A stretch of 64,000 bases of DNA from positions 62,001-126,000 of the forward strand of contig NZ_JBLGTV010000007.1 in assembly GCF_047468865.1 (NCBI RefSeq). The letters are read 5' to 3'. Below the pieces are notes generated by a model, which ran no database searches, had not been told where the DNA came from, and was given only the letters and a program-made list of their open reading frames with translations. Below, piece by piece: positions 1 to 7,128 of this stretch. The first letter of the stretch is position 1. Each line of letters begins with the position of its first letter. The DNA comes from Castellaniella hirudinis_A (GTDB lineage Bacteria > Pseudomonadota > Gammaproteobacteria > Burkholderiales > Burkholderiaceae_B). Position numbers and translations under genes: made by a program.

Positions 1-594
1 CAGTTCGGCCCCATTGCGGTGGGCGAGCGCATCTGGATCGTGCCCAGCTGGCACCGCCAGGACGCCGGCCTGCCCCCGGCGGGCAGCCACGACGGCATCG
101 TGCGCCTGGAACTCGACCCCGGCCTGGCGTTCGGGACCGGCAGCCACCCCACCACCCATCTGTGCCTCGAATGGCTGTCCACGCACCTGCGGGGCGGTGA
201 GACCGTCCTGGATTATGGTTGCGGCTCGGGCATCCTGGCGATTGCCGCCAAGCTGCTGGGCGCCGGCGCCACCCAAGGCGTGGACATCGACGAGCAGGCC
301 GTCGCGTCCAGCCGGCAGAACGCCGCCGCCAACCGGGTGGCACTCCACGCCTGCCTGCCCGACGCGCTCGCGCCGGGCGCATACCAGGTGGTCGTGGCCA
401 ATATCCTGTCCAACCCCCTGAAAATCCTGGCGCCCATGCTCAGTGCCCGGGTGGCGGCGGGCGGGGCCCTGGTGCTTTCGGGGGTGCTCGAACGCCAGGC
501 CGACGAGGTGCGTGCCGCCTACGCCCCCTGGCTGCCCTTGCAGGTCTGGGCGGCGCGTGAAGGCTGGGTCTGCCTGGCTGGCCGCAAGGGTTGA
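1..594 (+). CDS. prmA: Ribosomal protein L11 methyltransferase PrmA (5' end outside window)
   Basis: This is the C-terminal 197 residues of PrmA, a cytoplasmic SAM-dependent enzyme that methylates ribosomal protein L11. The sequence shows the family block GLAFGTGSHPTT, the SAM-binding glycine loop DYGCGSGILAIAA, and VVANILSNPL, which matches the NPPY-like catalytic region of PrmA. The reading frame is open from base 1, so the N-terminal domain lies upstream of the window. It stops 11 bp before the next gene, which suggests co-transcription. In Bordetella relatives prmA follows accB-accC; that cannot be checked here. Confidence 0.95.
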   Translation, partial: QFGPIAVGERIWIVPSWHRQDAGLPPAGSHDGIVRLELDPGLAFGTGSHPTTHLCLEWLSTHLRGGETVLDYGCGSGILAIAAKLLGAGATQGVDIDEQAVASSRQNAAANRVALHACLPDALAPGAYQVVVANILSNPLKILAPMLSARVAAGGALVLSGVLERQADEVRAAYAPWLPLQVWAAREGWVCLAGRKG

Positions 595-605
595 CCGGAG
601 GCGCC

Positions 606-1766
606 ATGGACCTGACCACCCGGTGCCCTCGCTGCGGGACGGCATTTCAGGCCAGCCTGGCGGATTTGCAGCTGCGCAAGGGGTATATCCGCTGTGTGCA
701 GTGCGCCCATATCTTCGATGGCTACGCCGAAGTCGTGTCCGCCCCCGATGATCCCGCGTCGGCGGCCGGTGCCGTGCTGAAACCGGCGTCCGTGGCGGCA
801 AAACCGCCGACGGCCGCGCACGCCCCCGTCCATACCGTGTCGATGACGCCCGCGCCCGGCGGGGCCTTGCCCGTTCACACGATGCCGCCCGCGTCCGGCG
901 GGGCCTTGTCCGTTCACACGATTCCGCCCGACCCGGTGTCGCCGGCCACGCCTGTCCCGGATGCGCGCTCGATGGGGGAAGCGCCCGTCTTCGATACCGA
1001 AGACGGGCCGCGTGTGTTCCGCGCCGGGCGCGGCGCGGCGGCGGATGCCTTGCCCGAGGTGCCGGCCTGGCGGATTGAACCCCAGATCAATCCCGAGCGT
1101 GAGCTTGAGCATGGCCCGTCCGAGTCCATCGTGGTCGAGGCGCGTCCAGGCTATCGCAGCCAGGGGGGCAGCGCGGCGCCGCTGCTGCAATCCGCCCAGG
1201 GGCCGTCGTGGTGGGATCGTCTGCTGCGCTTGCTGGCCAGCCTGTTGCTGCTGGTTCTGTTGCTGCTGGCGGCGGCACAGTTGGCTTATGTGTATCGCGT
1301 CCAGCTGGCGCAGGTCGTGCCCGCCTTGCGCCCCTGGCTGCTGCAGGCCTGCGGGCCGTTGCGTTGCCAAGTGCCTTATGCCCGCAACCTGGGCGAGATC
1401 GCCATCACGGGCTCGGCGCTCAAAATCCAGGATCCGCTGGCGACCGGCGTCCCCGACGCCGCATCGGCGACGCCTGGCGACGCGACGCCGGCGGATGCCC
1501 GTTCGTCGGCGGATCAGCACTATCTGCTGCAGGCCACTTTGCGCAACCAGGCGGCCTATCCCCAAGAATGGCCCAGCCTGATCCTGGATCTGAAAGACGC
1601 GGCGGGCACGCTGCTGGTGCGCCGCAACCTCGCGCCCGTGGATTACCTGGGGGCCGAAGTCGCCGGGCAGCCCCTGCCCGCCCGCAGCGATGTGCAGGTT
1701 CGCCTGCCCTTTACCCTGAGCGGCCTGAAAATCAACGGCTACCAGATCGACCTGTTTTATCCTTGA
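606..1766 (+). CDS. Zinc-ribbon and DUF3426 single-pass membrane protein
   Basis: This 386-residue protein starts with an MJ0042-type zinc ribbon (CPRC near residue 7, CVQC about 20 residues later), followed by a long Pro/Ala-rich linker. One strongly hydrophobic segment lies near residues 204-226, and the C-terminal part fits DUF3426. I chose the ATG at 606 because GGAGG sits just upstream; a TTG at 591 is also in frame. The linker carries three near-repeats built on VHT...P..GGAL (about 826-936). The function is unknown. It probably sits in the inner membrane with the zinc ribbon in the cytoplasm, and it is spaced like an operon partner of prmA. Confidence 0.85.
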   Translation: MDLTTRCPRCGTAFQASLADLQLRKGYIRCVQCAHIFDGYAEVVSAPDDPASAAGAVLKPASVAAKPPTAAHAPVHTVSMTPAPGGALPVHTMPPASGGALSVHTIPPDPVSPATPVPDARSMGEAPVFDTEDGPRVFRAGRGAAADALPEVPAWRIEPQINPERELEHGPSESIVVEARPGYRSQGGSAAPLLQSAQGPSWWDRLLRLLASLLLLVLLLLAAAQLAYVYRVQLAQVVPALRPWLLQACGPLRCQVPYARNLGEIAITGSALKIQDPLATGVPDAASATPGDATPADARSSADQHYLLQATLRNQAAYPQEWPSLILDLKDAAGTLLVRRNLAPVDYLGAEVAGQPLPARSDVQVRLPFTLSGLKINGYQIDLFYP

Positions 1767-1775
1767 AGGCACTGC

Positions 1776-2738
1776 ATGACCCTGAATAAAGACGTCCTCA
1801 TCTGCGGCTCGATGGCCTTTGATACCATCGCCGTCTTCGAAGGCCATTTCCGCGACCATCTGCACGCCGACAAGCTCAAATCCCTGAGCGTGTCGTTCTT
1901 CGTGCCCAGCCTGCGCCGCGATTATGGCGGTTGCGCGGGCAACATTGCCTATAACCTGAAGCTGCTGGGTGGCCAGCCCGTGCCGGTGGGCACCGTGGGC
2001 CAGGATGCGGACGACTATCTGCAACGCCTGCGCAGCCTGGACATCGACGATAGCCTGGTGCGCGTATTGCCCGATACCTATACGGCCCAGTGCTACATCA
2101 CCACCGACCGGGACAACAACCAGATTGCCTCGTTCCACCCGGGCGCCATGTCGCGCTCGGCCGAGAACGACCTCTCCGGCCGGGCGGCGGGCTGGGCAAT
2201 TGTTTCGCCCGATTCCAAGGAAGGCATGTTCGCCCATGCCCAGCGACTGCAGGCCGCCGGCATTCCTTTTGTCTTCGACCTGGGCCAGGCGATGCCCTTG
2301 TTCGACGGCGGCGACCTGCGCCGGATGTTGGACATGGCCAGCATCCTGACGGCCAACGACTACGAGGCTGGCGTGATCGAAGAACGCACAGGGCAATCCA
2401 TCGCCGCCATCGCCGCCGGGCTGCAGGCCGCCATCGTCACCCGGGGCGCGCAGGGCAGCACCCTGTATGCCGATGGGGCGCAGGCGGACATCCCGGCCTC
2501 GGCGGTCACCCAGGTGGTCGACCCCACGGGCTGCGGTGACGCCCATCGCGCGGGCCTGCTGTATGGCCTGGTCAACGACTGGTCGCTGCACGACGCCTGC
2601 TGTCTGGCCAATATCATGGGCGGCTTCAAGATCGCCAGCCAGGGGCCGCAAAACCACCAGCCCTCGCGCCGGCAGATTGCCGATGCCTTGCAGGCCAACT
2701 ACGGCATTCAGGCCGATAGCCTGCTGAAGCATCCCTGA
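1776..2738 (+). CDS. PfkB-family carbohydrate/nucleoside kinase
   Basis: This 320-residue ribokinase-fold kinase transfers phosphate from ATP to a sugar or nucleoside. The N-terminal GG-type substrate region (YGGCAGNIAYNL) and the C-terminal PfkB signature DPTGCGDAHRAG are visible; Asp255 is the expected catalytic base. The signature has Cys and His where GAGDAFRAG is usual, as in proteobacterial adenosine-kinase-like members. The gene starts 9 bp after the DUF3426 stop, so it is likely in the same transcript. The substrate cannot be told from sequence; adenosine or a sugar is possible. Confidence 0.85.
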   Translation: MTLNKDVLICGSMAFDTIAVFEGHFRDHLHADKLKSLSVSFFVPSLRRDYGGCAGNIAYNLKLLGGQPVPVGTVGQDADDYLQRLRSLDIDDSLVRVLPDTYTAQCYITTDRDNNQIASFHPGAMSRSAENDLSGRAAGWAIVSPDSKEGMFAHAQRLQAAGIPFVFDLGQAMPLFDGGDLRRMLDMASILTANDYEAGVIEERTGQSIAAIAAGLQAAIVTRGAQGSTLYADGAQADIPASAVTQVVDPTGCGDAHRAGLLYGLVNDWSLHDACCLANIMGGFKIASQGPQNHQPSRRQIADALQANYGIQADSLLKHP

Positions 2739-2804
2739 GTCGCTTGCTGGGTTGTTTGCGCCAATGCGACAATAGCCGGCTAACCGCCCCCCGAGTACAC
2801 GCCC

Positions 2805-3368
2805 ATGGCCCGCGATATTCTTATTTTCCTGATCGATATTGTTTTTTCGCTGTTTGGCATCGCGCTGATCCTGCGTGCCTGGATGTTCGCCATCCGCCTG
2901 CATCCGTTCAACCCCTATTCGCAGGCCATCCTGAAAGCCACCGACTGGCTGGTGCAGCCCGTGCGGCGTGTGGTGCCGGTCAGCGGCCGCTTCGACTGGC
3001 CCAGCATCCTGGCCTGCTGGGTCACCGCTATCCTGTATCTGTTTCTGTCCTGGCTGGTCGGCATGGGGGGGCTGCTGCCGCCGGCCAGCGCCATCGGCGG
3101 CCTGCTGCTGTCGGGCCTTTTGGTGGGGTGCAAGTGGCTGTTCAACGTCATCGTCTGGGTCACGCTGATCCAGGCCGTGCTGTCCTGGGTCAACCCCTTG
3201 TCGCCCATCATGCCGGTGCTGTTCACGCTGACCGCCCCGCTGCTGGATCCCATCCGGCGCATCCTGCCGCGCATGGGGGGGCTGGACTTGTCCCCCTTGG
3301 TGCTGCTGGTGGTGGCCCAGGTGGCGATGATGATCCTCAACCACCTGGCCTTCACCGCGTTTTCCTGA
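2805..3368 (+). CDS. YggT family membrane protein
   Basis: This 187-residue protein has two YGGT repeats, each made of hydrophobic helices followed by an NP-containing loop (HPFNPYSQAIL near residue 32, VNPLSPIMP in the second half). Such duplicated YggT proteins are inner-membrane proteins linked to cell-envelope or division-site organisation and osmotic resistance; the mechanism is not settled. It converges on the lipoprotein gene at 3444. The ATG at 2805 gives the family N-terminus. Confidence 0.9.
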   Translation: MARDILIFLIDIVFSLFGIALILRAWMFAIRLHPFNPYSQAILKATDWLVQPVRRVVPVSGRFDWPSILACWVTAILYLFLSWLVGMGGLLPPASAIGGLLLSGLLVGCKWLFNVIVWVTLIQAVLSWVNPLSPIMPVLFTLTAPLLDPIRRILPRMGGLDLSPLVLLVVAQVAMMILNHLAFTAFS

Positions 3369-3443
3369 TGCGTCCGCCCTGGAAGGGGCGGCGCCCCACG
3401 CTTGCGGTTCTTGGCATGGGTGCGGTGCCGGCCTCCGGCTGGA

Positions 3444-3941
3444 TTACATCGGCACCACGCGGGCCGGGCCCGCGCCGCTGATCAGCTGCACGCGCTGACC
3501 GGGGCTTAACGCGATGTCGTTGGCCTGGGCGATGACGCGGGTCTCGCCGTTGTCCAGACGCACGGTGACTTCCAGCCCCTGGGTCTTGTTGGCCTGGTTT
3601 TCGATGGCATTGCCCGCCAGGCCGCCCAGCAGCGCCCCGCCGATGGACGCCAGCACCTGGCCGGAACCGCCGCCGATCGAACTGGCGGCCACGCCGCCCA
3701 GGGCACCGCCGGCCAGCGCGCCGACCCCCGAGGACTGCGCCGACTGGATCACGACGGCCCGCACGGAAACGACCGTGCCATAGCGCACGGTCTGTTCCCG
3801 CTGGGCCTGGCCGTAGGTGTATACCGACCCCGAGGCCGACTGGTTGGCGCAGCCCGCGAGGGTGAGCGCGGCCACCGACAGGACGGCGGCGCCGGCCAGG
3901 CGAAGGGTGCGGGGCGAAACAGAAAAATAGACAAGCATCAT
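3444..3941 (-). CDS. Glycine-zipper outer-membrane lipoprotein (SlyB/Pcp-like)
   Basis: This 165-residue protein carries a lipobox signal peptide ending LTLAGC (Cys near residue 29), so the mature protein is probably lipid-anchored. The centre is a glycine zipper (GALAGGALGGVAASSIGGG, then GGALLGGLAGNAIE) as in SlyB/Pcp/17-kDa antigen lipoproteins. The C-terminus is a short beta-rich region (VTVRLDNGETRVIAQ). I chose a start at 3941 (Met-Met) over an upstream Met at 4037 because it places the signal peptide correctly. The role is presumably outer-membrane stability; this is family-level inference. Confidence 0.77.
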   Translation of the reverse strand: MMLVYFSVSPRTLRLAGAAVLSVAALTLAGCANQSASGSVYTYGQAQREQTVRYGTVVSVRAVVIQSAQSSGVGALAGGALGGVAASSIGGGSGQVLASIGGALLGGLAGNAIENQANKTQGLEVTVRLDNGETRVIAQANDIALSPGQRVQLISGAGPARVVPM

Positions 3942-4108
3942 GGGTGGATTCCGGTAGAAAATGCAGGCTGACCGGGGTCGTGCCCGGCAGTGGAGCCCCG
4001 GGCCCGTGGCGGCGGGCTGGGATCGGATTTCAAGCATGCGTCGGACGGCATGCCGGACGCGAGGCGTTTGGGGTCACAGCGGCTTTGGCCCGGCGGGCCA
4101 AAGCCGGC

Positions 4109-4390
4109 TTATGGCCGGTTGAGCAGCGGAAACGGCCAGCTGCCGGCCGGATTGACATCCGCGCGGATGTCGGGGGCCGGGCTGTCGGGTTTGCGGGCGG
4201 CTTTCTTGGGGGCGGTCTTGGCCGCCGCGGTGCTTGCTTTGGCGGCGGTCTTGGGCGTTGCCTTGGCTTTGGGCGCGGCGGCCTTGGCGGCGGGCTTTTT
4301 AGCGGCGGAGCCGCCGGCCTTTTTGGCGGCAGCGGTTTTGGGGGCGGGTTTGGCCGCCGCTTTGGCGGCGGCCGGCTTGGCAGAGGCCAT
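4109..4390 (-). CDS. Histone H1-like Lys/Ala/Pro-rich DNA-binding protein
   Basis: This 93-residue, very basic protein consists of repeats of AAKPA and AAAK type (residues 2-70) with a short non-repetitive tail ending NPAGSWPFPLLNRP. The composition matches H1-like nucleoid proteins such as Bordetella BpH1, which bind DNA without sequence specificity. The number of repeats varies between strains in such genes. The gene is free-standing, between a lipoprotein and a membrane protein on the same strand. AGGAG lies close upstream of the ATG on the minus strand. Confidence 0.75.
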   Translation of the reverse strand: MASAKPAAAKAAAKPAPKTAAAKKAGGSAAKKPAAKAAAPKAKATPKTAAKASTAAAKTAPKKAARKPDSPAPDIRADVNPAGSWPFPLLNRP

Positions 4391-4443
4391 CGAGGGTGCT
4401 CCTGAGGGACATGAAAAACGACACCCTGCAGTCTAGCGCAACC

Positions 4444-4878
4444 TTACAGATAAAACATCGCCTTGGCCAAAAATACGATCAATACCACATGGCAGAACAC
4501 GCTCAGGTGGATCAACTGGAAGTGGCGGGATTTCAGCTTGCCCTTGCCGCTCATGGTCATGGCGAAGATAAAGTGCCCCAGCACGCTGAAGGCCAGGATG
4601 ATCTTGATCCACAGCAGGGTGGCGAAATGGCTGGCGAAGGGCTGCGCCAGGGCTTCTCGAAACTGCCAGGCCATGCTGATGCCCGCGCCGAACAGCACCA
4701 GCATCACGAACGGCATGATCTTGCGCGCGCGCCGGCCGATGGACAGTTCGACGTTGCGCATGGCCTCGCGCCCCAGCGGCTTGCGGATGCCTTCCAGGAT
4801 CAGAACCTCAAAGAACACCGTGCCGACGAACATGATGGCGGCAAATAAGTGCAGGGTGACAAGTATGAAATGGCTCAT
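4444..4878 (-). CDS. Small four-helix integral membrane protein, CopD/HemJ-like
   Basis: This 144-residue protein has four hydrophobic helices. It starts HFILVTLHLFAAIMFVGTVFFE, with conserved His residues in helices 1 and 3-4 (HFIFAM, HLSVFCHV). The layout resembles CopD/HemJ-type membrane proteins that may bind haem or copper. I used the Met at 4878 (MSHF); an upstream in-frame Met at 4905 adds nine polar residues. No metal-resistance partner is adjacent, so function is not assigned. Confidence 0.6.
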   Translation of the reverse strand: MSHFILVTLHLFAAIMFVGTVFFEVLILEGIRKPLGREAMRNVELSIGRRARKIMPFVMLVLFGAGISMAWQFREALAQPFASHFATLLWIKIILAFSVLGHFIFAMTMSGKGKLKSRHFQLIHLSVFCHVVLIVFLAKAMFYL

Positions 4879-5012
4879 GTCAGTAAAATAACGGTTTTCC
4901 TGCAACCCGCGCAGGGACGCAAAAATTGTAGGCCGGGTGTGCCGGCACCGTGGGTATTACCCTGCCCCGGGCGGGGGATAGGATGACATTTGTCATGAAC
5001 CGAGGTCAAGTA

Positions 5013-5504
5013 ATGCGATTCATTCGTTTTTCGATGGGGCTGGCCGGTGCGGCCGCCCTGGGGTTGCTGGCGGCATGCGCGCCCATCGCTCCCGCCCCCC
5101 CGCCTGCGGCCGCCGAGGCCGTCCCGCCCGCCTGCACGCCGGCCGCCCCGGGCGAGGCCCTGGTGGGCAACTGGCTGTCCGTGGCGGCGCAACAGGGCGT
5201 GGCCGGGTCGGTGCGCACCCTGTTCACCTTGAGTTCCGATGGCACGATGAGCTATGTCGAGCAGGTCAAGCGCCCGCGCACGCCATCACAGGGCCTGGAA
5301 GAATCCGGCTGCTGGTCGCGCCAGGGGGACGCGCTGGTCTTGCGCACCTTGCAGTCCAATGGCCTGCCGGTCAGCCTGGACGACCCGATCTACACCAACC
5401 GCTATCGGGTCGTCCGGGTGGACGCCGCCAGCCTGCGCTTGCAGGGGCCGCAAGGCCAGGTGAAGGCCAAGCGCATGGCCCCTGGCTATCGCTTGCCGTT
5501 TTAG
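5013..5504 (+). CDS. Putative lipoprotein of unknown function
   Basis: This 163-residue protein has a lipoprotein signal peptide ending LGLLAAC, a Pro/Ala-rich linker, then a compact globular part (residues about 55-163) with GNWLSVAAQQG and a beta-rich pattern. The shape suggests a META/lipocalin-like fold, but I cannot name a family. The start at 5013 is preceded by GAGGTCA and matches a signal peptide; longer starts at 4950 and 4983 do not. It is convergent with gltX, 27 bp apart. Confidence 0.6.
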   Translation: MRFIRFSMGLAGAAALGLLAACAPIAPAPPPAAAEAVPPACTPAAPGEALVGNWLSVAAQQGVAGSVRTLFTLSSDGTMSYVEQVKRPRTPSQGLEESGCWSRQGDALVLRTLQSNGLPVSLDDPIYTNRYRVVRVDAASLRLQGPQGQVKAKRMAPGYRLPF

Positions 5505-5531
5505 GGCGTGTGCGCCCCTGGCGGCCGGCGA

Positions 5532-6947
5532 TCAGGCCGCCAGGGTGGCATCCAGGCGCTGCAGCACCGTGTCGCGGCCCAGCAGCGCCAGCACGGCGGC
5601 AATGGATGGGGTGTGCTTGCGCCCCGTGACGGCCACCCGCAGGGGGATGGCCAGCTTGGGCATTTTCACCCCGTGGGCCTTCAGCAGGGCCTTGATCAGC
5701 GCGTCCAGCGCGGCCTCGTCCCAGGTGGCCAGCCCATGGGCCTGGATCGAAAAATCCCGCAGCAGGGCCAGGGCGGCGGTGTCCAGGGTCTCGGCGCGCA
5801 GGGCGTCGTCGGCGGGCGTGTAGGGGCCGCAAAACAGCAGGCAGCCTTCGGCCAGGTCTTCCAGGGTTTCACTGCGGTCGCGCAGCAGGGCCAGCACCGC
5901 GGGCAGATCGGTGGCGTCGGGCTGCCCCCCGCGCTGCTGGATGCGCGGGGCCACGCGGCGGGCCAGATCGGCCAGATCCAGCTCGCGCAGGGCGTGGGCG
6001 TTCACCCAGTTCAGTTTTTTCGGATCCCATTGCGCGGCCGAGCGGCTCAGGTGCCGGGGGTCGAACCATTCGACGAATTGCTGGCGGGTAAAGCGTTCGT
6101 CGTTGCCGTGGCTCCAGCCCAGGCGGGCCAGGTAGTTGACCATGGCTTCGGGCAGATAGCCCAGGCGGTCGTATTCGATCACGCTGACCGCGCCGTGGCG
6201 CTTGGACAGTTTTTCGCCGTCGGGCCCCAGGATCATGGGGACATGGCCATATTGCGGCAGTTCGGCCCCCAGTGCGCGCAGGATGTTGATCTGGCGCGGG
6301 GTGTTGTTGACGTGGTCATCTCCCCGGATCACATGGCTGATCTGCATGTCCCAGTCGTCCACCACCACGCAGAAATTATAGGTGGGGGTGCCGTCCGGGC
6401 GGGCGATCACCAGGTCGTCCAGTTCGCTGTTGTCGAAGCTGATGGGGCCTTTGACCAAGTCGTCCCAGCTGGTGACGCCATCCTGGGGGCAGCGAAACCG
6501 CACCACGGGCGCCACGTCCGCCGGGATGGGAGGCAGGGTCTTGCCGGGTTCGGGGCGCCAGGTGCCGTCGTAACGGGGCTTGGCCCCGATGGCGCGGGCG
6601 CGCTCGCGCATGGCCTCGACCTCGGCGGGGGTGCTGTAGCAATGGTACGCCGTGCCCTGGGCCAGCATGCCGGCGATTACCTGGCGGTAGCGTTCCATGC
6701 GCTGCATCTGATAGAACGGGCCTTCGTCGGGCAGCAGATCCAGCCACTGCATGCCGTCCAGGATGGCTTGCACCGCCTGGGGGGTGGAGCGCTCCAGGTC
6801 GGTGTCTTCGATGCGCAGCACGAAGGTGCCGCCGTAGTGGCGGGCGAAAGCCCAGGAGAACAGGGCCGTGCGGGCACCGCCCAGGTGCAGGTAGCCGGTG
6901 GGCGAGGGGGCGAAACGGGTGCGCACGGGGCGTTTGGCAGCAGTCAT
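5532..6947 (-). CDS. gltX: Glutamyl-tRNA synthetase
   Basis: GltX (471 residues) charges tRNA-Glu with glutamate. The class I signature is present as PSPTGYLHLGGART (HLGG at residues 21-24) and the KMSKS-type loop as KLSKRHG near residue 246. The C-terminal anticodon-binding domain is complete. The length is normal. It is transcribed away from the acetyltransferase gene at 7129, sharing a 181-bp divergent intergenic region that contains a strong inverted repeat. Confidence 0.98.
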   Translation of the reverse strand: MTAAKRPVRTRFAPSPTGYLHLGGARTALFSWAFARHYGGTFVLRIEDTDLERSTPQAVQAILDGMQWLDLLPDEGPFYQMQRMERYRQVIAGMLAQGTAYHCYSTPAEVEAMRERARAIGAKPRYDGTWRPEPGKTLPPIPADVAPVVRFRCPQDGVTSWDDLVKGPISFDNSELDDLVIARPDGTPTYNFCVVVDDWDMQISHVIRGDDHVNNTPRQINILRALGAELPQYGHVPMILGPDGEKLSKRHGAVSVIEYDRLGYLPEAMVNYLARLGWSHGNDERFTRQQFVEWFDPRHLSRSAAQWDPKKLNWVNAHALRELDLADLARRVAPRIQQRGGQPDATDLPAVLALLRDRSETLEDLAEGCLLFCGPYTPADDALRAETLDTAALALLRDFSIQAHGLATWDEAALDALIKALLKAHGVKMPKLAIPLRVAVTGRKHTPSIAAVLALLGRDTVLQRLDATLAA

Positions 6948-6987
6948 GGTCGTGGTAATGTGGCAGGGGCGGCGGGGCCGTCCCCTG

Positions 6988-7016
6988 TAAAATCAGGGTG
7001 GAAACCCTGTATTTTA
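6988..7016. promoter_or_regulatory. Inverted repeat between gltX and the GNAT/CoA-ligase gene
   Basis: TAAAATCAGGGT pairs with ACCCTGTATTTTA with one bulged base and a 4-nt loop. It lies 40 bp upstream of gltX and 112 bp upstream of the divergent gene. It could be an operator or a hairpin in one of the leaders. No factor can be named. Confidence 0.4.
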
Positions 7017-7128
7017 AGGGACGCCCGCGCCGACGGTATTTCGATCCTGCCGCCGTTGCCGAAACAGCGCGCCGAGCTTCGGGGTTTCGCCGTCGCGCGA
7101 CCCGCTTCTCACCCAAGGATTCTTCATC

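Noticed and set aside
519..3344. Very long open frame on the minus strand over the first four genes
   Set aside because: It is an antisense shadow of GC-rich genes: the composition is Gln/His/Gly/Arg-rich with no domain pattern, and it covers four well-supported plus-strand genes.
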